From Apostichopus japonicus (taxonomy: Eukaryota > Echinodermata > Holothuroidea > Aspidochirotida > Stichopodidae): a stretch of 62,500 nucleotides of DNA. The stretch covers positions 15,514,803 to 15,577,302 of the forward strand of contig NC_092581.1 in NCBI RefSeq assembly GCF_037975245.1, given 5' to 3'. Shown here piece after piece: positions 1 through 11,981 of this stretch (its first letter is position 1; the number at the start of each line of letters is the position of its first letter). A program made the position numbers and the translations under genes. The notes under the pieces were generated by a model. That model made no database searches. It had not been told where the DNA came from and was given only the letters and a program-made list of their open reading frames with translations.

Positions 1-109
1 CCTTATCTGTGTGTCTTCTGACAACATAAAGTCCTTCCATCTCTTCACCAGTTTCAGTACACTATTGCGATCACCAAGAGGACTCTTCTTCGGCTCTAAC
101 TCAGGCATT
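1..109 (-). CDS. Partial coding exon, unknown protein (cut by window edge)
   Basis: Read on the minus strand, position 110 ends a strong 3' splice site: a pyrimidine-rich tract (ccctcttttttgtttatg) runs into tttaacag. The exon then begins with A followed at once by ATG. Only the ATG frame is open; both others hit a stop within a few codons. It encodes 36 residues to the window edge, beginning MPELEPKKSPLGDR and containing LKLVKRWKDFM, a charged, non-repetitive composition unlike the chance reading frames elsewhere. Either the ATG is the initiator with a non-coding exon upstream, or the leading A completes a codon split by a phase 2 intron. Upstream candidates for that intron are at 17.2, 19.1 and 33.2 kb. 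I do not recognise the family. This is the best-supported coding segment in the window. Confidence 0.55.
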
Positions 110-155
110 CTGTTAAACATAAACAAAAAAGAGGGAATCATTTTGAGACACATAA

Positions 156-455
156 TATAAAACGACTGACAAGTGAAGTCTCATGGTCATGGTCAGAGGT
201 CGTTGCGGTATGACGAGTTGGATAATATGCAACAGGGTGGTTGAGAGTGTAAAATGGGTTCAGTAAAACGTGTTTTCTTTTTTTCCTCGACTTCTGGCTT
301 AAAGATTCATAAAGAGACACCGACATGTTTTATAAAACGACTGACTAGTGCAGTTTAACAAAGGCCGTTAATTTATGGCGTCAGCCTTTTAGGTTTATAT
401 GATACAGACTGGTTGAGATGGTCAGATGGGCTTAGTAAAACGGGTTTTCTGTTGT
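156..455. repeat. Diverged direct duplication, period about 172-175 bp
   Basis: The string ataaaacgactgac recurs 175 bp apart (starting near 157 and 332), and agtaaaacg followed by gttttct recurs 172 bp apart (262 and 434). Between them tggttgaga and atgggYtYagtaaaacg are also shared. This is an old two-unit tandem duplication lying in the intron upstream of the left-edge exon. Confidence 0.55.
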
Positions 456-2899
456 GTTGCATGAACATGCGCAATATCAGTTTAATTCATGTAAGGCATA
501 ATCTGTTTACTAAATAAATACCCACAATACCTTGTATAACCACATTTGATTGTTTACATTTTCCTAGACAGATCTTTAGGAAATGTTTGGCTACCCAAAT
601 TAAAAAATATATATATACGTTTAAAAATAAAGTGCTAAAGTTGAGATGGGTGGAGGGGAGGGTTGTAAATACTGGACGACGTTTAATGAACGTTTAAAAC
701 ATTAAAACTGAACTGAAAAAAATCATTCTCCTGTATGAATGCTCACTGGCAATGTCACAAATAAGAAAGATGGAAAAAGTGTTTCAAACCGGTCGTGTAT
801 AGTGTCCGCTCTTACGCCCAACGTAAAACCATGCAAACATGCGCCATCTATTCCGATCTACGTAGAGGGTAAAATATTGTGCATAGTTTATGAAAGTTGT
901 TGGCACGTTTATATCTTGCCCTTGGTCATTTATCAGTTCACGAAATCAGTTGATGTCTATAAATGTCACCGCTCCAAGGTGTATAGACTACTTTACGCGT
1001 GCTATATAGTATCTCCTCATGACGAAAATGCGGATTTTTTAAAACTATCACTATACCGTCGTATCTTACGACCAAAGTATTATCCTTAGGGTGTTTTGAG
1101 AGGTCAAAGGTTGTCTCAAATCTGCCCGTAAATTGGGCCAGGAACCCTTGCAGGTATGTTACCTTAGCCTTCCTCGGAAAGAGAAAGAAAAAACAGGGAA
1201 AAAGACTATAAAAAATATAAAAAAAAACACAAAAAACAGAGACAGCACAGTTGAGTAATCAGACCACCACTGGTGTTGCCCTAACATTGTCAGGTTAATG
1301 AGGAACGAACGTGAAGATAAAAACAAAATGGATGAAAATACGGAAAGAATTGATCAAATTAGAGCAGCGATGGGGATTCCCGATAAAAACATTTTCCAAC
1401 TGATTTGACTATTTCTTGATTGTCATATGTTTAACCAGAAACAACAACCTTCACTCAATGAATTAATAGAGGGACCAAAACAACTCTAGTCTGCCCGTGC
1501 TCAAAAGTTGATTATGTGTTTGGACACGAATTTCCAATAGAAACCTTACTGATGTTTTATTTTTTATTTTGTTTTGGGTGGGGGGGGGGGGTCTCTTAAT
1601 AGAAAACGTACTTGATCAAGCGTAAAACATACTACTCCAAGGGGCACAACCCCCATCTTTTTTTGTACAGCAAGGCAGGGGTGGGGTGGTGGATGAATCA
1701 AATATTGATTCAAACACTGAGCTATATATCATTCATGTTTTACGCTTTTAACAAGGCCATCCGTTGTGTCTTGATTGGAGCTGTATTTTGGCATTCCTCT
1801 TTGGTAACATTGCCCCTCATTATTACGATATAAAGGCCCAGACCATGATATCTCTTAGCCCTTTCATGGTGTCTCTTACCCCCCCCCCTCCACTGGACCT
1901 TCCCCCCCCCCCATTTCCTTTCTTCCTTCCTTCCCTCCCTCAAATGCCCTTTCCTCCCGACAAAAAAAAACTGCAAAAAAGCTGACAGCCTAATTGGCTT
2001 AATTTGCGTGATCCAAAATTCCGTTAACCTTGAAATTGTTCCTGTATGGTATGATTAAAAAATATAAATCAAGTACAACAAAGAAAATCAATCATATTTC
2101 ATAAGCAAACAGGTATTGTTGATAAGGCATTCAAAGTTTGCAAAACAAGTTTTGTCCTGTTTAAGGGGAAAGTATATATTTTAGTTTGACCAGAAACTGT
2201 GGGTGGTTATTAACTCAAGTCACGTTTACAAAGATTGGTCTCTTTTGAGCGGTTAAAGTGATGCAAGGGCGTTGTACCAATTAATATAGTTGTGATTAAA
2301 TCGTTTCTAGTACTAACAATCTACAAGCCTAATAAATAAATACACCATCAAAACCTTAAGGGAAATATTCTGCGAAAATATTATCACAGGTTTGTTCATA
2401 GCCCAGCAGTGAGCTTAAACGAACTATAAAAGAGTAATGTGTAAGTTTCAAAAAATATTCACCACACACATTTGACGAAAAGAACTTTTTCGAGAGGCTT
2501 AGTTTAGGAGATATAATCGACACTTTATACAAGTTCTTTTTTCTTTTCTTTTTCAAAATTTCGATGAGGGTGAAGAAGGTTTAACATTTTTATGAAATAT
2601 CCCTATAACTGTTTCCTTTCACAGTCAGTAATAAAAGTTCTTTATATTATAGTTCGAAACGGCCCTGTTCATTTCGTATGTTTCCCCGACCTATTACGGA
2701 TGCATATGCTTGATGTATGATAGTCTAGTCTGCCTATATATGACTGTTTATTTTTTTCCCTTTACTAAATACCCTTTTAAATGAAAAACACAGTTAAATT
2801 GTAAATGTGGTAAAGGTGTTTTAACCATATATACTTGATATGAATATTGGCTATGACAGTATTATAAGTCGTCCACGATGTTGCTCTGTGTACGAAAAC

Positions 2900-2903
<4 letters not shown>
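456..2903. other. No gene recognised
   Basis: AT-rich unique sequence with homopolymer tracts (12 G at 1580-1591, C runs near 1879 and 1904) and a (TTCC)/(CCCT) pyrimidine patch at 1915-1942. A 116-codon open frame at 739-1089 (plus) has no recognisable domain and is about as long as the longest chance frame expected here. Confidence 0.5.

Positions 2904-2961
<58 letters not shown>
2904..2961. repeat. (TA)n microsatellite
   Basis: About 29 uninterrupted TA units directly abutting the 5' end of the first SINE copy. Confidence 0.95.
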
Positions 2962-2963
<2 letters not shown>

Positions 2964-3166
2964 CTTGCCGGTTTCGGGCCTCTGGACATGCGGTCGGCGT
3001 CCATGGCCTAGTGGTTAGGGTGTCCGCGTACAGAGCGGGAGGCCCGTGGTTCGAATCCCGGTGGAGGCTGAAAGTTTTTTCACTGTTCTTGATTTTCCAA
3101 CTCATTACGATTTTCATTTATATATATTCATTTGCCTTTGTCGTTTACCTCCATTGCATTAACATA
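2961..3166 (+). mobile_element. tRNA-derived SINE, copy 1
   Basis: A tRNA-like head at 2997-3068 has an acceptor stem gcgtcca/tggaggc (6 of 7 pairs), a box A-like TGGCCTAGTGGTTAGGG, an anticodon-like arm TCCGC-GTACAGA-GCGGG with U33, and a box B GGTTCGAATCC. A conserved leader (ccttgccggtttcgggcc) precedes it. An unrelated body follows (gaaagttttttcactg ... ccattgcattaacata). Recurrence at 3334, 24970 and 31520 and the long non-tRNA body show a pol III SINE rather than a tRNA gene. There is no CCA-ready discriminator and no T-run terminator right after the head. Confidence 0.8.
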
Positions 3167-3333
3167 AAGTCTGTTCAAAGTATCTCTTTCGAGATCCGGC
3201 TTTAGGGGTCACAAATGATTTTCGAGTTGGATAGCATCATGTTTGATCTCTAGAGTAGGGCAAAATATGTCACCAAGAACAGAACTGGTGTTGTTCGATA
3301 TAGGTGACAAACGCCTACAGTGGAATTACGATC

Positions 3334-3533
3334 TTCCTTGCCGGTTTCGGGCCTCTGGACATGCGGTCGGCGTCCATGGCCTAGTGGTTAGGGTGTCCGC
3401 GTACAGAGCGGGAGGCCCGTGGTTCGAATCCCGGTGGAGGCTGAAAGTTTTTTCACTGTTCTTGATTTTCCAACTCATTACGATTTTCATTTATATATAT
3501 TCATTTGCCTTTGTCGTTTACCTCCATTGCATT

Positions 3534-3539
<6 letters not shown>
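3334..3539 (+). mobile_element. tRNA-derived SINE, copy 2 (identical to copy 1)
   Basis: By eye this repeats 2961-3166 without a difference over about 206 bp, at an offset of 373 bp. The tRNA-like head is at 3370-3441. It is followed directly by a short (TA)n. The identity implies a very recent duplication, gene conversion, or two young insertions. Confidence 0.8.

Positions 3540-3564
<25 letters not shown>
3538..3564. repeat. (TA)n at the SINE 3' end
   Basis: About 13 TA units form the tail of SINE copy 2. Confidence 0.9.
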
Positions 3565-3569
<5 letters not shown>

Positions 3570-6500
3570 TTATTGAAAAACCAAGCCTCACATTATCCTT
3601 ATCAGAAACCGTATTATTTAACATGAAATTGTTAAATATTTTATGTTAATTTAGTAAATATTGAAAATATCATCAATTCATAGAAAGTGTTATTGCAGTA
3701 AAGAAGAAGATTAATTTAAACTTAAAAAAAAAAAATTAATTTAAAGGATTTTCATAACATGTACTTTCCATGTCCTTGGCCTCAGTATATTTTAAAGCTA
3801 TTAGAACCTATAGAATGAAATATTTAATATTTCTACAAGTGGCGTGATAGAAGGCCTTCGCAAACATAATATATACACCACTATACATATAGAAGCAAAG
3901 AAGCCGTCTGCTGTTCCTTTCACAAAATAAAAAAGTGTGAATTAGTGAAAAACTAACAACCTTGTTGCAAGGCTAAATATTGTCGACGGTGTAAACATAA
4001 ACATTGCATATCTATTGTGTTCGAGTTCGTTCATCATGGTTGTCCCCTCATGGTGTGGTGGTGTAGGGTAAAATTCCAAACTGAAAGTTAAGCCAATACA
4101 ATAACTCGAAACCGAAAATCTTGTCACACGATTTGCCGTATATTTGTGTCCGTTGGTGAATTTGAAGGGCATGAAAATAATCTTTACAAGAGAGTGAAAA
4201 AAAAAACTATTATACAATAAGTGTAACCCTTATCAGTAAGTAAGAAGCTATGCAGTGTGTGCATATACTGTTTACGACGACGTCGATTCGCCCATAAGAT
4301 TTTTTCAACTTTCCCAATATACCCACCCAATGTGATGTCTGTTTTTATCGCGTTTGGGCTTAGAACTGCATACAGACCAAGATATATGTATAGGTATAAT
4401 ATCTACAAATTTGGGTAACTTTTTCAAACTAATTCAATCTAATATAAATTGAAAATTGAAATGTAGTTTCCTATTGGTTGGATTTTGTCCGACTATAAAG
4501 ATACATTATTTAGAAAACTTTATCATTTGTTACTGCAGATAGAAAAGTCTAATTTTCTCCACTTTATGATTGAAAATATAAGAACAACATTTGATGTCTT
4601 TCCTTTAAATTCAGCCTAAACGTTATTTGCCCGAATATATTAGCAAATGAAATGAATTAATTTTGAAACTTTCGTTATCAAAAAGAAAAAAAGAAATAGC
4701 TGTAAAGCCATTTCAGAATTGTCTGTGATTTTTTGGCTTCTTTTGATCCGTTTCTGCCACAAGTTCGATGATTGTAATGTAATATTACGCCATTAAGTTT
4801 TATGTGATTTTTTTCTTCTTCTTTTATGCATAAATCTTCACGTTTTAGGGCTTCTTTATAGCCCCCTGTCTTGACTCCTTAGTTTTAGCATTCCAAAACA
4901 GTTCTTAACAGAACTCAAGATGGTATTTCCCTTGCGGTTATAAGAGTCCGAATTATTGACAGCCACAATGAGGAGGACCAAAGAAGACAATTGCATATCT
5001 AAGGTTGACTGTAAATTAGAGGTAAACACTTTTATTGGCATCCATATTTGAGACAAGGCTTGTTCAATGTATGACAACATTATAATACAAATGCTCGGTA
5101 TTGATCAACAATACAGAATTAGTTAAATCGTTGTGCATACGCACTTGTCTGCAGGGACACGCATATATGCCGACTTTATTTCTGAACGTTTAGAAAGAAA
5201 ATATGCAAATTAGGAAATCTAGTGAAGCTAAATAAACATTTAAGAAACATTTATTTTTTGTTGTTGTTGTTCTGTTATTTGGAACTGTACATAATTTATT
5301 TAAGATTTAACGTTACCCCCCCCCCCCCCCGACTGAATCACGTTGTCCCCGACTGACGCCACTGTACTTTTCTATATACCAGTATACACTGTGATGTATG
5401 CATATAGAATGATTAATGCATAAATTCATTTTGCACGAAATTGATTTCCTTATTGTTATGCTGGATAAATGTTTCTGATATGATTGTAAGGTACAGTAAG
5501 GGGTAAAAAATCCAACCCGTAGTCATTATGATGTCATCAATGTTGCTATGAACTTCGAATAGAGAGCGCGCCATAAAGCCCAGGCTTCGAGTTATCTGAT
5601 TGGTGGATCGCATATAATGTTAAACTCTTTTTTTTTAAAAGCTATCGTGTGATTCGTCAATTTTAAGGGTCACCCAGGTGATGGACAATCTCGAATAACC
5701 CGACGGGACATTTCATCACGTCTAGGCAATGCGTTGGTTGAAGAAAGGATTTATATAAAACGCTTTTCTTATCAGTACAAGGAAGAGAATAACGCCACGG
5801 GATAGATAATACCATAGTGAGACGAGGTATATTCATCCTTTGGACGCGAAGGTCAACATAATCAAGTATATTGGGAGCTTCCAATTAGGCTTGATTCAAG
5901 AATAATATTTGAAAGGCAACTGGTATATGATAGGACGATATAAATTTACATTTGTGTTTGCAAGTCACGTGGTTACAAATTGATTGCAAGCATAGAAGAG
6001 AAATGATCGTGAACAACTTCGTAAGTCTACACAGCACAGCATAAAAGTCAAAAGGTCAGGAGTGGATCCAGGGGTGTGTGAGGGGTGTCCACCCCCCCCC
6101 CTTCACACACAGCACAACAAAACTGAGAGTGGTTTGTTAGCCCAAACTTGCGTGTAGATCGGGTTATAGCCCTAAATTTGCATCAGAATGCACCATTTCG
6201 CGCATAAATTGTATAAGGAGCCATTGCATGGAGTTTGGCTTCAATGCGATGAACAAAAACAACCCCCCCCCCCACTTCCCTTCCCCAACATTGAAATCGA
6301 AATATCCCTCAAGTAGAATGCTTATCAGATGGATATGGATGATGATTGCTTCTGCTTTAAAGGTCATCAGTCTCCCCCTCCCCCTCCCCTCTCCCAAAAT
6401 ATACGATAATTTCAGATAATGGTCACCAATGATCAAATTTTAGCAACTAAATGGAACTGCCACAACTGTGAAACGTAGTTAGCAACACTGAGAGATATTT

Positions 6501-7041
6501 AAATATATTTAAACTCCTCAATGTCTATGAAAAAGTAAAAGAATCATAACCTCCATAGGGGGAGTATTGTTAAACACTTCCAGCAATGTTTAACGTGCTC
6601 AAATTTGGGTCTAATATTTATTACCTTTAATGTTAATCATTTATAATTATTCCAAAACATTGATGATAGTATGTGAGGAGACCGATAGAGAGAGAGAGTA
6701 ATATTTTCAGGGTGGCTTGGAATGTCTATGAATGTAGCTGACCATTACTGGACATGCTAGCATATTTTGGGACAACACTGAAGAGCTTTTTAAATTTTGC
6801 TACTAAAATTCCCAGTAACAAAAGATTCGGTTAGCACTGGTCATGTTACAATCAATAAATTATTAAAAGTGTTAATTACAATTTCTTTTGGGTGGTTGTT
6901 GTTGCAATTAATGCTAATGATGAAGTGAAAACTTCTAATTGAATGGCATTATAAATTAATATTCATTTATTGCAAAACCAAGCAAAATTTGGGAGATCCA
7001 TCACCGTTTGTCAAGAAATATGTTATAAAAAAGCAGGATAC
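3565..7041. other. No confident gene; poly-C tracts
   Basis: AT-rich sequence with long C tracts at about 5317-5330, 6091-6101 and 6265-6275. A stretch at 6060-6110 (gtggatccaggggtgtg and a C tract) resembles the GGATCC-plus-poly-C style seen again near 23290 and 38580, so probably a shared decayed repeat. The only notable frame is the small one at 4856-5008. Confidence 0.45.
4856..5008 (-). CDS. Candidate small secreted-peptide exon (weak)
   Basis: On the minus strand a good acceptor (cctctaatttacag) ends at 5009. After 12 nt, at 4996, an ATG opens a 46-codon frame with a signal-like N-terminus MQLSSLVLLIVAV, then a polar tail with one Cys in the context KNCFGMLKLRSQDR, ending in TAA. The shape (hydrophobic leader, short basic tail) would fit a secreted peptide. 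There is only one cysteine and no clear dibasic-processed amidated peptide, so no known hormone can be assigned. It may be a chance frame; the same frame is open upstream of the acceptor as well. Confidence 0.15.
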   Translation of the reverse strand, partial: STLDMQLSSLVLLIVAVNNSDSYNRKGNTILSSVKNCFGMLKLRSQDRGL

Positions 7042-7156
7042 TTTGTTAAAAATAGAAGTCACACGGGACAGACTCTGGACCACACTGATATCACAATTCG
7101 ATTAAAATGGGAGAGATACTACACATGACCTTAGGCGAAAGGCCTACAGAAGCCCA
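7042..7156 (-). mobile_element. Diverged U2 snRNA-headed sequence
   Basis: Minus strand from 7156 reads like the U2 snRNA 5' end: GCTTCTGTAGGCCTTTCGCC, then TAAGGTCATGTGTAGTATCT. It keeps the branch-site recognition string GTAGTA and a stem I analogue (TAGGC/GCCTA, five pairs around CTTTC). It then departs from U2. The far end (GTGACTT ... AAAGTAT near 7042-7062) resembles the 3' end of the better copies at 11982 and 55934, but the middle does not align. The 3' limit is therefore uncertain. Confidence 0.4.
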
Positions 7157-7975
7157 GCGGTGTAGGCAAAGGGGAGGAAGGGGCAAAGGGTAGGGTCCGG
7201 AGGGTCCACGGTCCCCTACTCCATCGTCAGTCGGGGAATTTAAGGCTAAGTTATGTATTGTACAACATGGCATGTAAGCTTTATTGTAGAACTATTTTAA
7301 AGTTTAACTATGCATTAAATGGACCATTTGACTCCTAAGTGTGTAGTCATTCATTCATTAAGTTTCTTTTTTTTTGTGGGGGGGGGGGGGGGAGTATCCC
7401 AAATTCGCGCCCTTACATCAGAGTAAGGTTGAACGATCCCAGCGGTGAGTTTAGAATCCCCCTACCGACCCCATCTTTGAAATTCTGTGCCCGCTACTGG
7501 AGAAGATTATGCAACTCTTAACATCTTTTCATTTCAGTCTGTGGTCATGTTGTACGAGCAAAACACACCTGGACTAACGTATTGTCCCTTTTCTTCACCA
7601 ACTTCCCTTGTGTTGGAACGAACCATAACAATTGTTAAGAGGTACTTGAGAAAGTGCATTGCCCTATAAAACGTCTCTCTCTGCAATCCGTCGAAGAAAT
7701 TACGATTGGACTATAAAAGTTGTGGGAAATTTGATTTCACGACGTGCAGTAAAGTTCCTTTTTTATCGTGTTTCTTTTACCCTCCCTTCTTCAGAGGAAC
7801 ATAACTTATTCGTCGCTTAAACAAATGTACATGGAACGCCAAAAAAAAAGATCACTAAATTTACTGCTGCTTCTTTAAAATATATATCCAGGCGTGATGT
7901 AAACATGAATATAGCGTCTGTAATAAACACATCTCGTTGTAGGGCAGCGATTTATTAATTGACATGACATTTATG

Positions 7976-7978
<3 letters not shown>

Positions 7979-8033
<55 letters not shown>

Positions 8034-8120
8034 GTCCAGGGTCCAGGGTACAGATTTAAATATTGATATACATATATAGGCCTATATATATATATATATA
8101 TAGGCCTCTATATATATAGG

Positions 8121-8175
<55 letters not shown>

Positions 8176-8202
8176 ATGTGTGTGTGTATATATATATATA
8201 TA
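7979..8202. repeat. Compound (TA)n / TATAGGCC microsatellite
   Basis: TA arrays at 7979-8030 and 8112-8202 are separated by TATAGGCC-containing units, with a short TG patch near 8178. Inside, at about 8031-8067, sits a fragment (gggtccagggtacag, then atttaaatatt) that recurs at 8236-8263 and looks like the 3' end of the adjoining SINE. Confidence 0.85.
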
Positions 8203-8450
8203 GTATCTATACTAGATTTACAAAACGCCGGGTAAGGGTCCAGGGTACAGATTTAAATATTAATTTTAAAATCTTCGTAACATTTCGATCAGTGAATTAG
8301 GGGAAAAAACGCGAAGAAGAGCACAAGTATCGTAACTTTGCATAAAGTGAATTTTGGACAGCAAAGAAACTTTGAGTCCGTACGGAATTCGAACCAGTGG
8401 CCCCCAGTATTATCATCTCTACCGTCTACAAACTGAGCTATCCAGCCCTT
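8203..8450 (-). mobile_element. tRNA-derived SINE, second family
   Basis: On the minus strand a tRNA-like head at 8448-8374 begins GGGCTGGATAGCTCAGTTTG and has a box B GGTTCGAATTC at 8395-8385. The body follows (actcaaagtttctttgctg ... cttacccggcg) and ends in the TA array at about 8202. The acceptor stem is poorly paired and the body is long, so this is a SINE rather than a functional tRNA. It differs from the 2961 family in both head and body. Confidence 0.65.
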
Positions 8451-10033
8451 ATATTTGACGGTGATTCATTTAAGCTGTACGTACCAGTCAGATGCCACGG
8501 TGCGTTGCAAACCGTGTAACCAGGGATTACAACCAGTTTCATTTCGATAGGAGCTATAAGCTGTTTGTGTATATGATATTAGTAAATGAAAAACAGAAAA
8601 CTGACTGGGAAATCATGAACAAACATGAAAACAGCAACGATACATTTGGCTAGAATATAGTTTACCAATTCTATTACAGTTCTATGATTTTTCTTATTGC
8701 ATGAAGTAAATACAATTCACTTATTGTTAACTAATTCCCATGTGACGTCACAAAAATGATAAAACGGATGTAAAGTTTGTCGATTATCTTTGTATATATG
8801 TCCAATCAAATTAGTCCATTACAATCACGTGCTGCGCATGTCAATCAATGTCAAATTTAAATAATGTTGACGGAATGTGCAACATGAATTACACCAAACA
8901 TCCTTTCACAGATGAAAGCAGGAAATTAGAGTTTACAATCGTAAGCTGATTGGGGAACCTGACTTCGTGACAAATTTAACGTAAGATTATTAACGATGAC
9001 AGTACATCGAACATCGATAATGCAATCATTTTCTTTTTCTGTATCTGCTGAGAAACACGAGGGTTGGTGGAGGAAGGGGTGGCTGGGGGGGGGGGTTATT
9101 TGGCAGGGTGGTGTGAATAGGGTTACGTCGTAGTCATACGGCAGTATGGCATGTAAGGGAAGAAATTACAAATAGTGTACTACCATCTGAGCGAGATGAT
9201 GATAAGACGAACTGCATAAATTCATAATGGTGTCGATATTGAGGTGCAAGACTCTTGATGAGATATTAGCATGTGATCGGTATTGATAAAGCTGTCTGGT
9301 TCCAAGTACGGTAAGACGAAATGATCATCCATTCTATTGGTCTAGCCCCCTCTCTCTCTCCTTCTCTGTCAACCAGATCATTCTACTGCATTAAGGAAAG
9401 AGGGGGTGTGGGGGGGGGGGGTTAAAGGTGGCTAAACCATAAGCAACTCATGTCGCAGACGGTGGTTTTGCGTTATTAATTTGTTTTTAAAAGCCGGTTT
9501 CTGGTCTCTCGAATATCATTCTACCAACCTGTTTATTTTATTTTTTTTTTTGGGGGGGGGGGGTTGCTTTATTTCGTTCTTGGTTTTGTTTCTTGAAATT
9601 TTCAAAATCAATTCTATATAACAACTTAATTGATAAAGATCCTCAGACGTGTCAACGTAAAGCAGGATATATTCATTAACTTTCATTAACTTATACGATC
9701 ATGGTGGGAATATTAATGAGCAGTTAACGCCTTATTATCAAGGCTTAAATAAGTTTGTATAACAAGCTTACAGTTGTTGTTTATTTGACCTCCTTACCAT
9801 GGTGATCTTTAGCCAATGTTTACTTTTTATTTACTACAATTGTTATGGCTACTTTAATAAAACAATTAAATTCGTTGTGTCTGTATTAATAATCCCGGCA
9901 AACTAACAAACAAACTAACTATATAACTGAATATGAAGAATAGCTTACCGTAACATTTTAACACTAATACAACCACAGTCAATGTGTCAATAAAACTGTT
10001 ACAATTATTGTGAAATTAAATAGTCGTTTACAG
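8451..10033. other. No gene recognised; poly-G tracts
   Basis: Contains one CRE palindrome (8743-8750) and G tracts near 9087, 9412 and 9552. A 41-nt open segment ending in a GTAAGA donor near 9310 was noted but is incompatible in phase with the exon candidate at 10034. Confidence 0.45.
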
Positions 10034-10083
10034 ATACCGTGGATAGTCTTTTTGGAGGGATGACATTAGGTTGGTTTATCAAG
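10034..10083 (+). CDS. Candidate 50-nt internal exon (weak)
   Basis: The acceptor tagtcgtttacag ends at 10033 and an AAG|GTATAT donor follows 10083. Only one of the three frames is open. It needs a phase 1 intron upstream and gives TVDSLFGGMTLGWFIK, a membrane-segment-like peptide, leaving phase 0. The upstream pyrimidine tract is weak and no partner exon of matching phase was found on this strand, so chance is a serious alternative. Confidence 0.15.
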
Positions 10084-11981
10084 GTATATACATATAACCA
10101 ATACACGTTAATATTCCGTCTGCCATGAATAGGTTTTTTGGGACTCGTACTTGATAATTACATCACACACTCACTTGGAGCTAAACTAAATACATTCTTG
10201 GTATTGCAAAGCGATCAATTAACAGATGCCCCACCCAACCCACCCCCTCCCCCCTCATCCCCCCAAATGTAAACATAAAGTTACGCAAATGAGGGAAGAC
10301 CAATTGTGCTGCCAAACTCATTCTACGATGTTTTAACTATCCAAAGAAGTATCGGTCAACCGCGGTTTATTACTAAAACTAAGCCTATGTACCACTTGAT
10401 AGCGAACTTCTCATGACAGCTGTACCAACAAGAAAACATTAACTATCTTTTCTAGTATATTTGTAATGCCAATATCGGATGGTACTGACATTTACCACTA
10501 GCAAACTTTTGTGCCCGATTCTTATATGCAAATGAGGTTGTACATCTATATGAAAGAAAGCAGGAACTTGCGATTATAGCCACGTGTTTGCTTCTGATTA
10601 GAGGTAAAAAACGAATTCAGTCCAAGAAACTTTTGTGACCAACAAATCATTTATGATCCTTTTTTTTATTGTGTCCCACAAATTTCGCATAATGCTACCC
10701 CCCCCCCCCCTCCCCATCCTTTTACATTTCAAACCATTAGAAGTATTCACCTCGATTGTATCATTCCTGGTGCGATTAATGTGAATCGTATAAAGGAGTA
10801 GAGATTATGTTTGGAGGGATGGTATCTTTCTTTTAAAGAACAACTGTATAGGCACAAAATTAATTGTGTTCTTTTGTCAACCACTGCTTTCAGTCTCGGA
10901 AATATTCCTACAACACTTTCATTTTTTGTTTTTGTTTGTTGCGAAATGACACTATAAACTGCTAAGGTTCATCAATAAAGGGTTAACTAGCCAGTAATAC
11001 ACATACCATTAGGTCATTACCTCAGAATGAACACAAAACTCAATGGGATAACATTTAGACATTTATGGCCTCAAATGACATGTTTACAATTTAGTACACA
11101 TTTGTGAAGGATATAAATGATGTTGAGTGTCATTCAAATGTGCTTGTTGTTGTTTATATGAATTCAAGAAACATGTTTTGATTGATTTATTATTGAGTTA
11201 TTAGCATCTATGAAACATTTAGGCATGTACTGAGGATCTGACGTCACCATCAAATGTGGCCATTCAGAGATTGATAATATATGAAAAGTGAATTCCTTTA
11301 AAACCATAATAGCAGTAAAAAAAAAACTTTACTAGTACTCAAATGTTTCTCTTTTTCCTTTGAGACTAAAATCCTGCCTAAATTTATACTTTAAAGGAGA
11401 AAAAAACGATATCATAGACTGTCGAAAAATTAACCCTAAATGGCAGCTGAAAAGATACTTTCAATGAAAAGAAGAAAGAAACTGGAATAAAATGACTCTT
11501 ATTTGAAAGATGAAAGACAAAATACAATGCAGGAGAAGATCCTCAATGTTATTCACACTTCAATTATATAATTATATCAAGAGATGACACGCGTCTCGGT
11601 TGAAACAGTTTTTACGGTTTGATAAATATTAGGGAGATTTAATTATGATTTTACTGTATACTGTACAGTCAATTAACTTGTTGCGTTTCGTCAGGCCTGT
11701 TCTAAAGTTATACATAACATTTATGTATAGTGCACTTCCCAAGAAATCTATACTCGTTTTCCACGCAAATAACTATAGTGCATGCCATCTTTGTAGCATA
11801 GGGGGTCTGATATACAGTTTCATAGAATAAATTTATGAGTCACTATGCCGTGTACTGATTCCGCGAGACTACCCAGTTTTCCTTAGAGACGAAAGATGAA
11901 CAAGCGCGAATACAGGTTCGTTATCATTAAAGCAAATGAGTTTTTTTTTTTCTTCTTTTCATCATTTAAAAGTAAACTTTA
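10084..11981. other. No gene recognised
   Basis: Unique AT-rich sequence with one C tract at about 10699-10710 and a CRE palindrome at 11239-11246. The last long G/C homopolymer before the AT-rich block lies here. Confidence 0.5.

Noticed and set aside
739-1089. 116-codon plus-strand open frame
   Set aside because: No domain, no Kozak or splice context, and about the length of the longest chance frame expected in 62.5 kb of AT-rich DNA.
1098-1152. Plus-strand CAG|GTATGT donor with an open 17-codon frame before it
   Set aside because: Two frames are open over the short segment and there is no pyrimidine-rich acceptor.
2997-3068. Functional tRNA gene
   Set aside because: The head is followed by a conserved non-tRNA body, recurs with it elsewhere, and has mismatches in the acceptor and T stems; it is a SINE.
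9268-9310. Plus-strand 43-nt segment between an acceptor-like ag and a GTAAGA donor
   Set aside because: The only open frame exits in phase 2, incompatible with the 10034 candidate, and the acceptor lacks a pyrimidine tract.
9942-10010. Minus-strand 47-nt segment with peptide FIDTLTVVVLVLKCY before an ACG|GTAAGC donor
   Set aside because: The phase does not fit the left-edge exon and the acceptor is weak; it also nearly abuts a candidate on the other strand.
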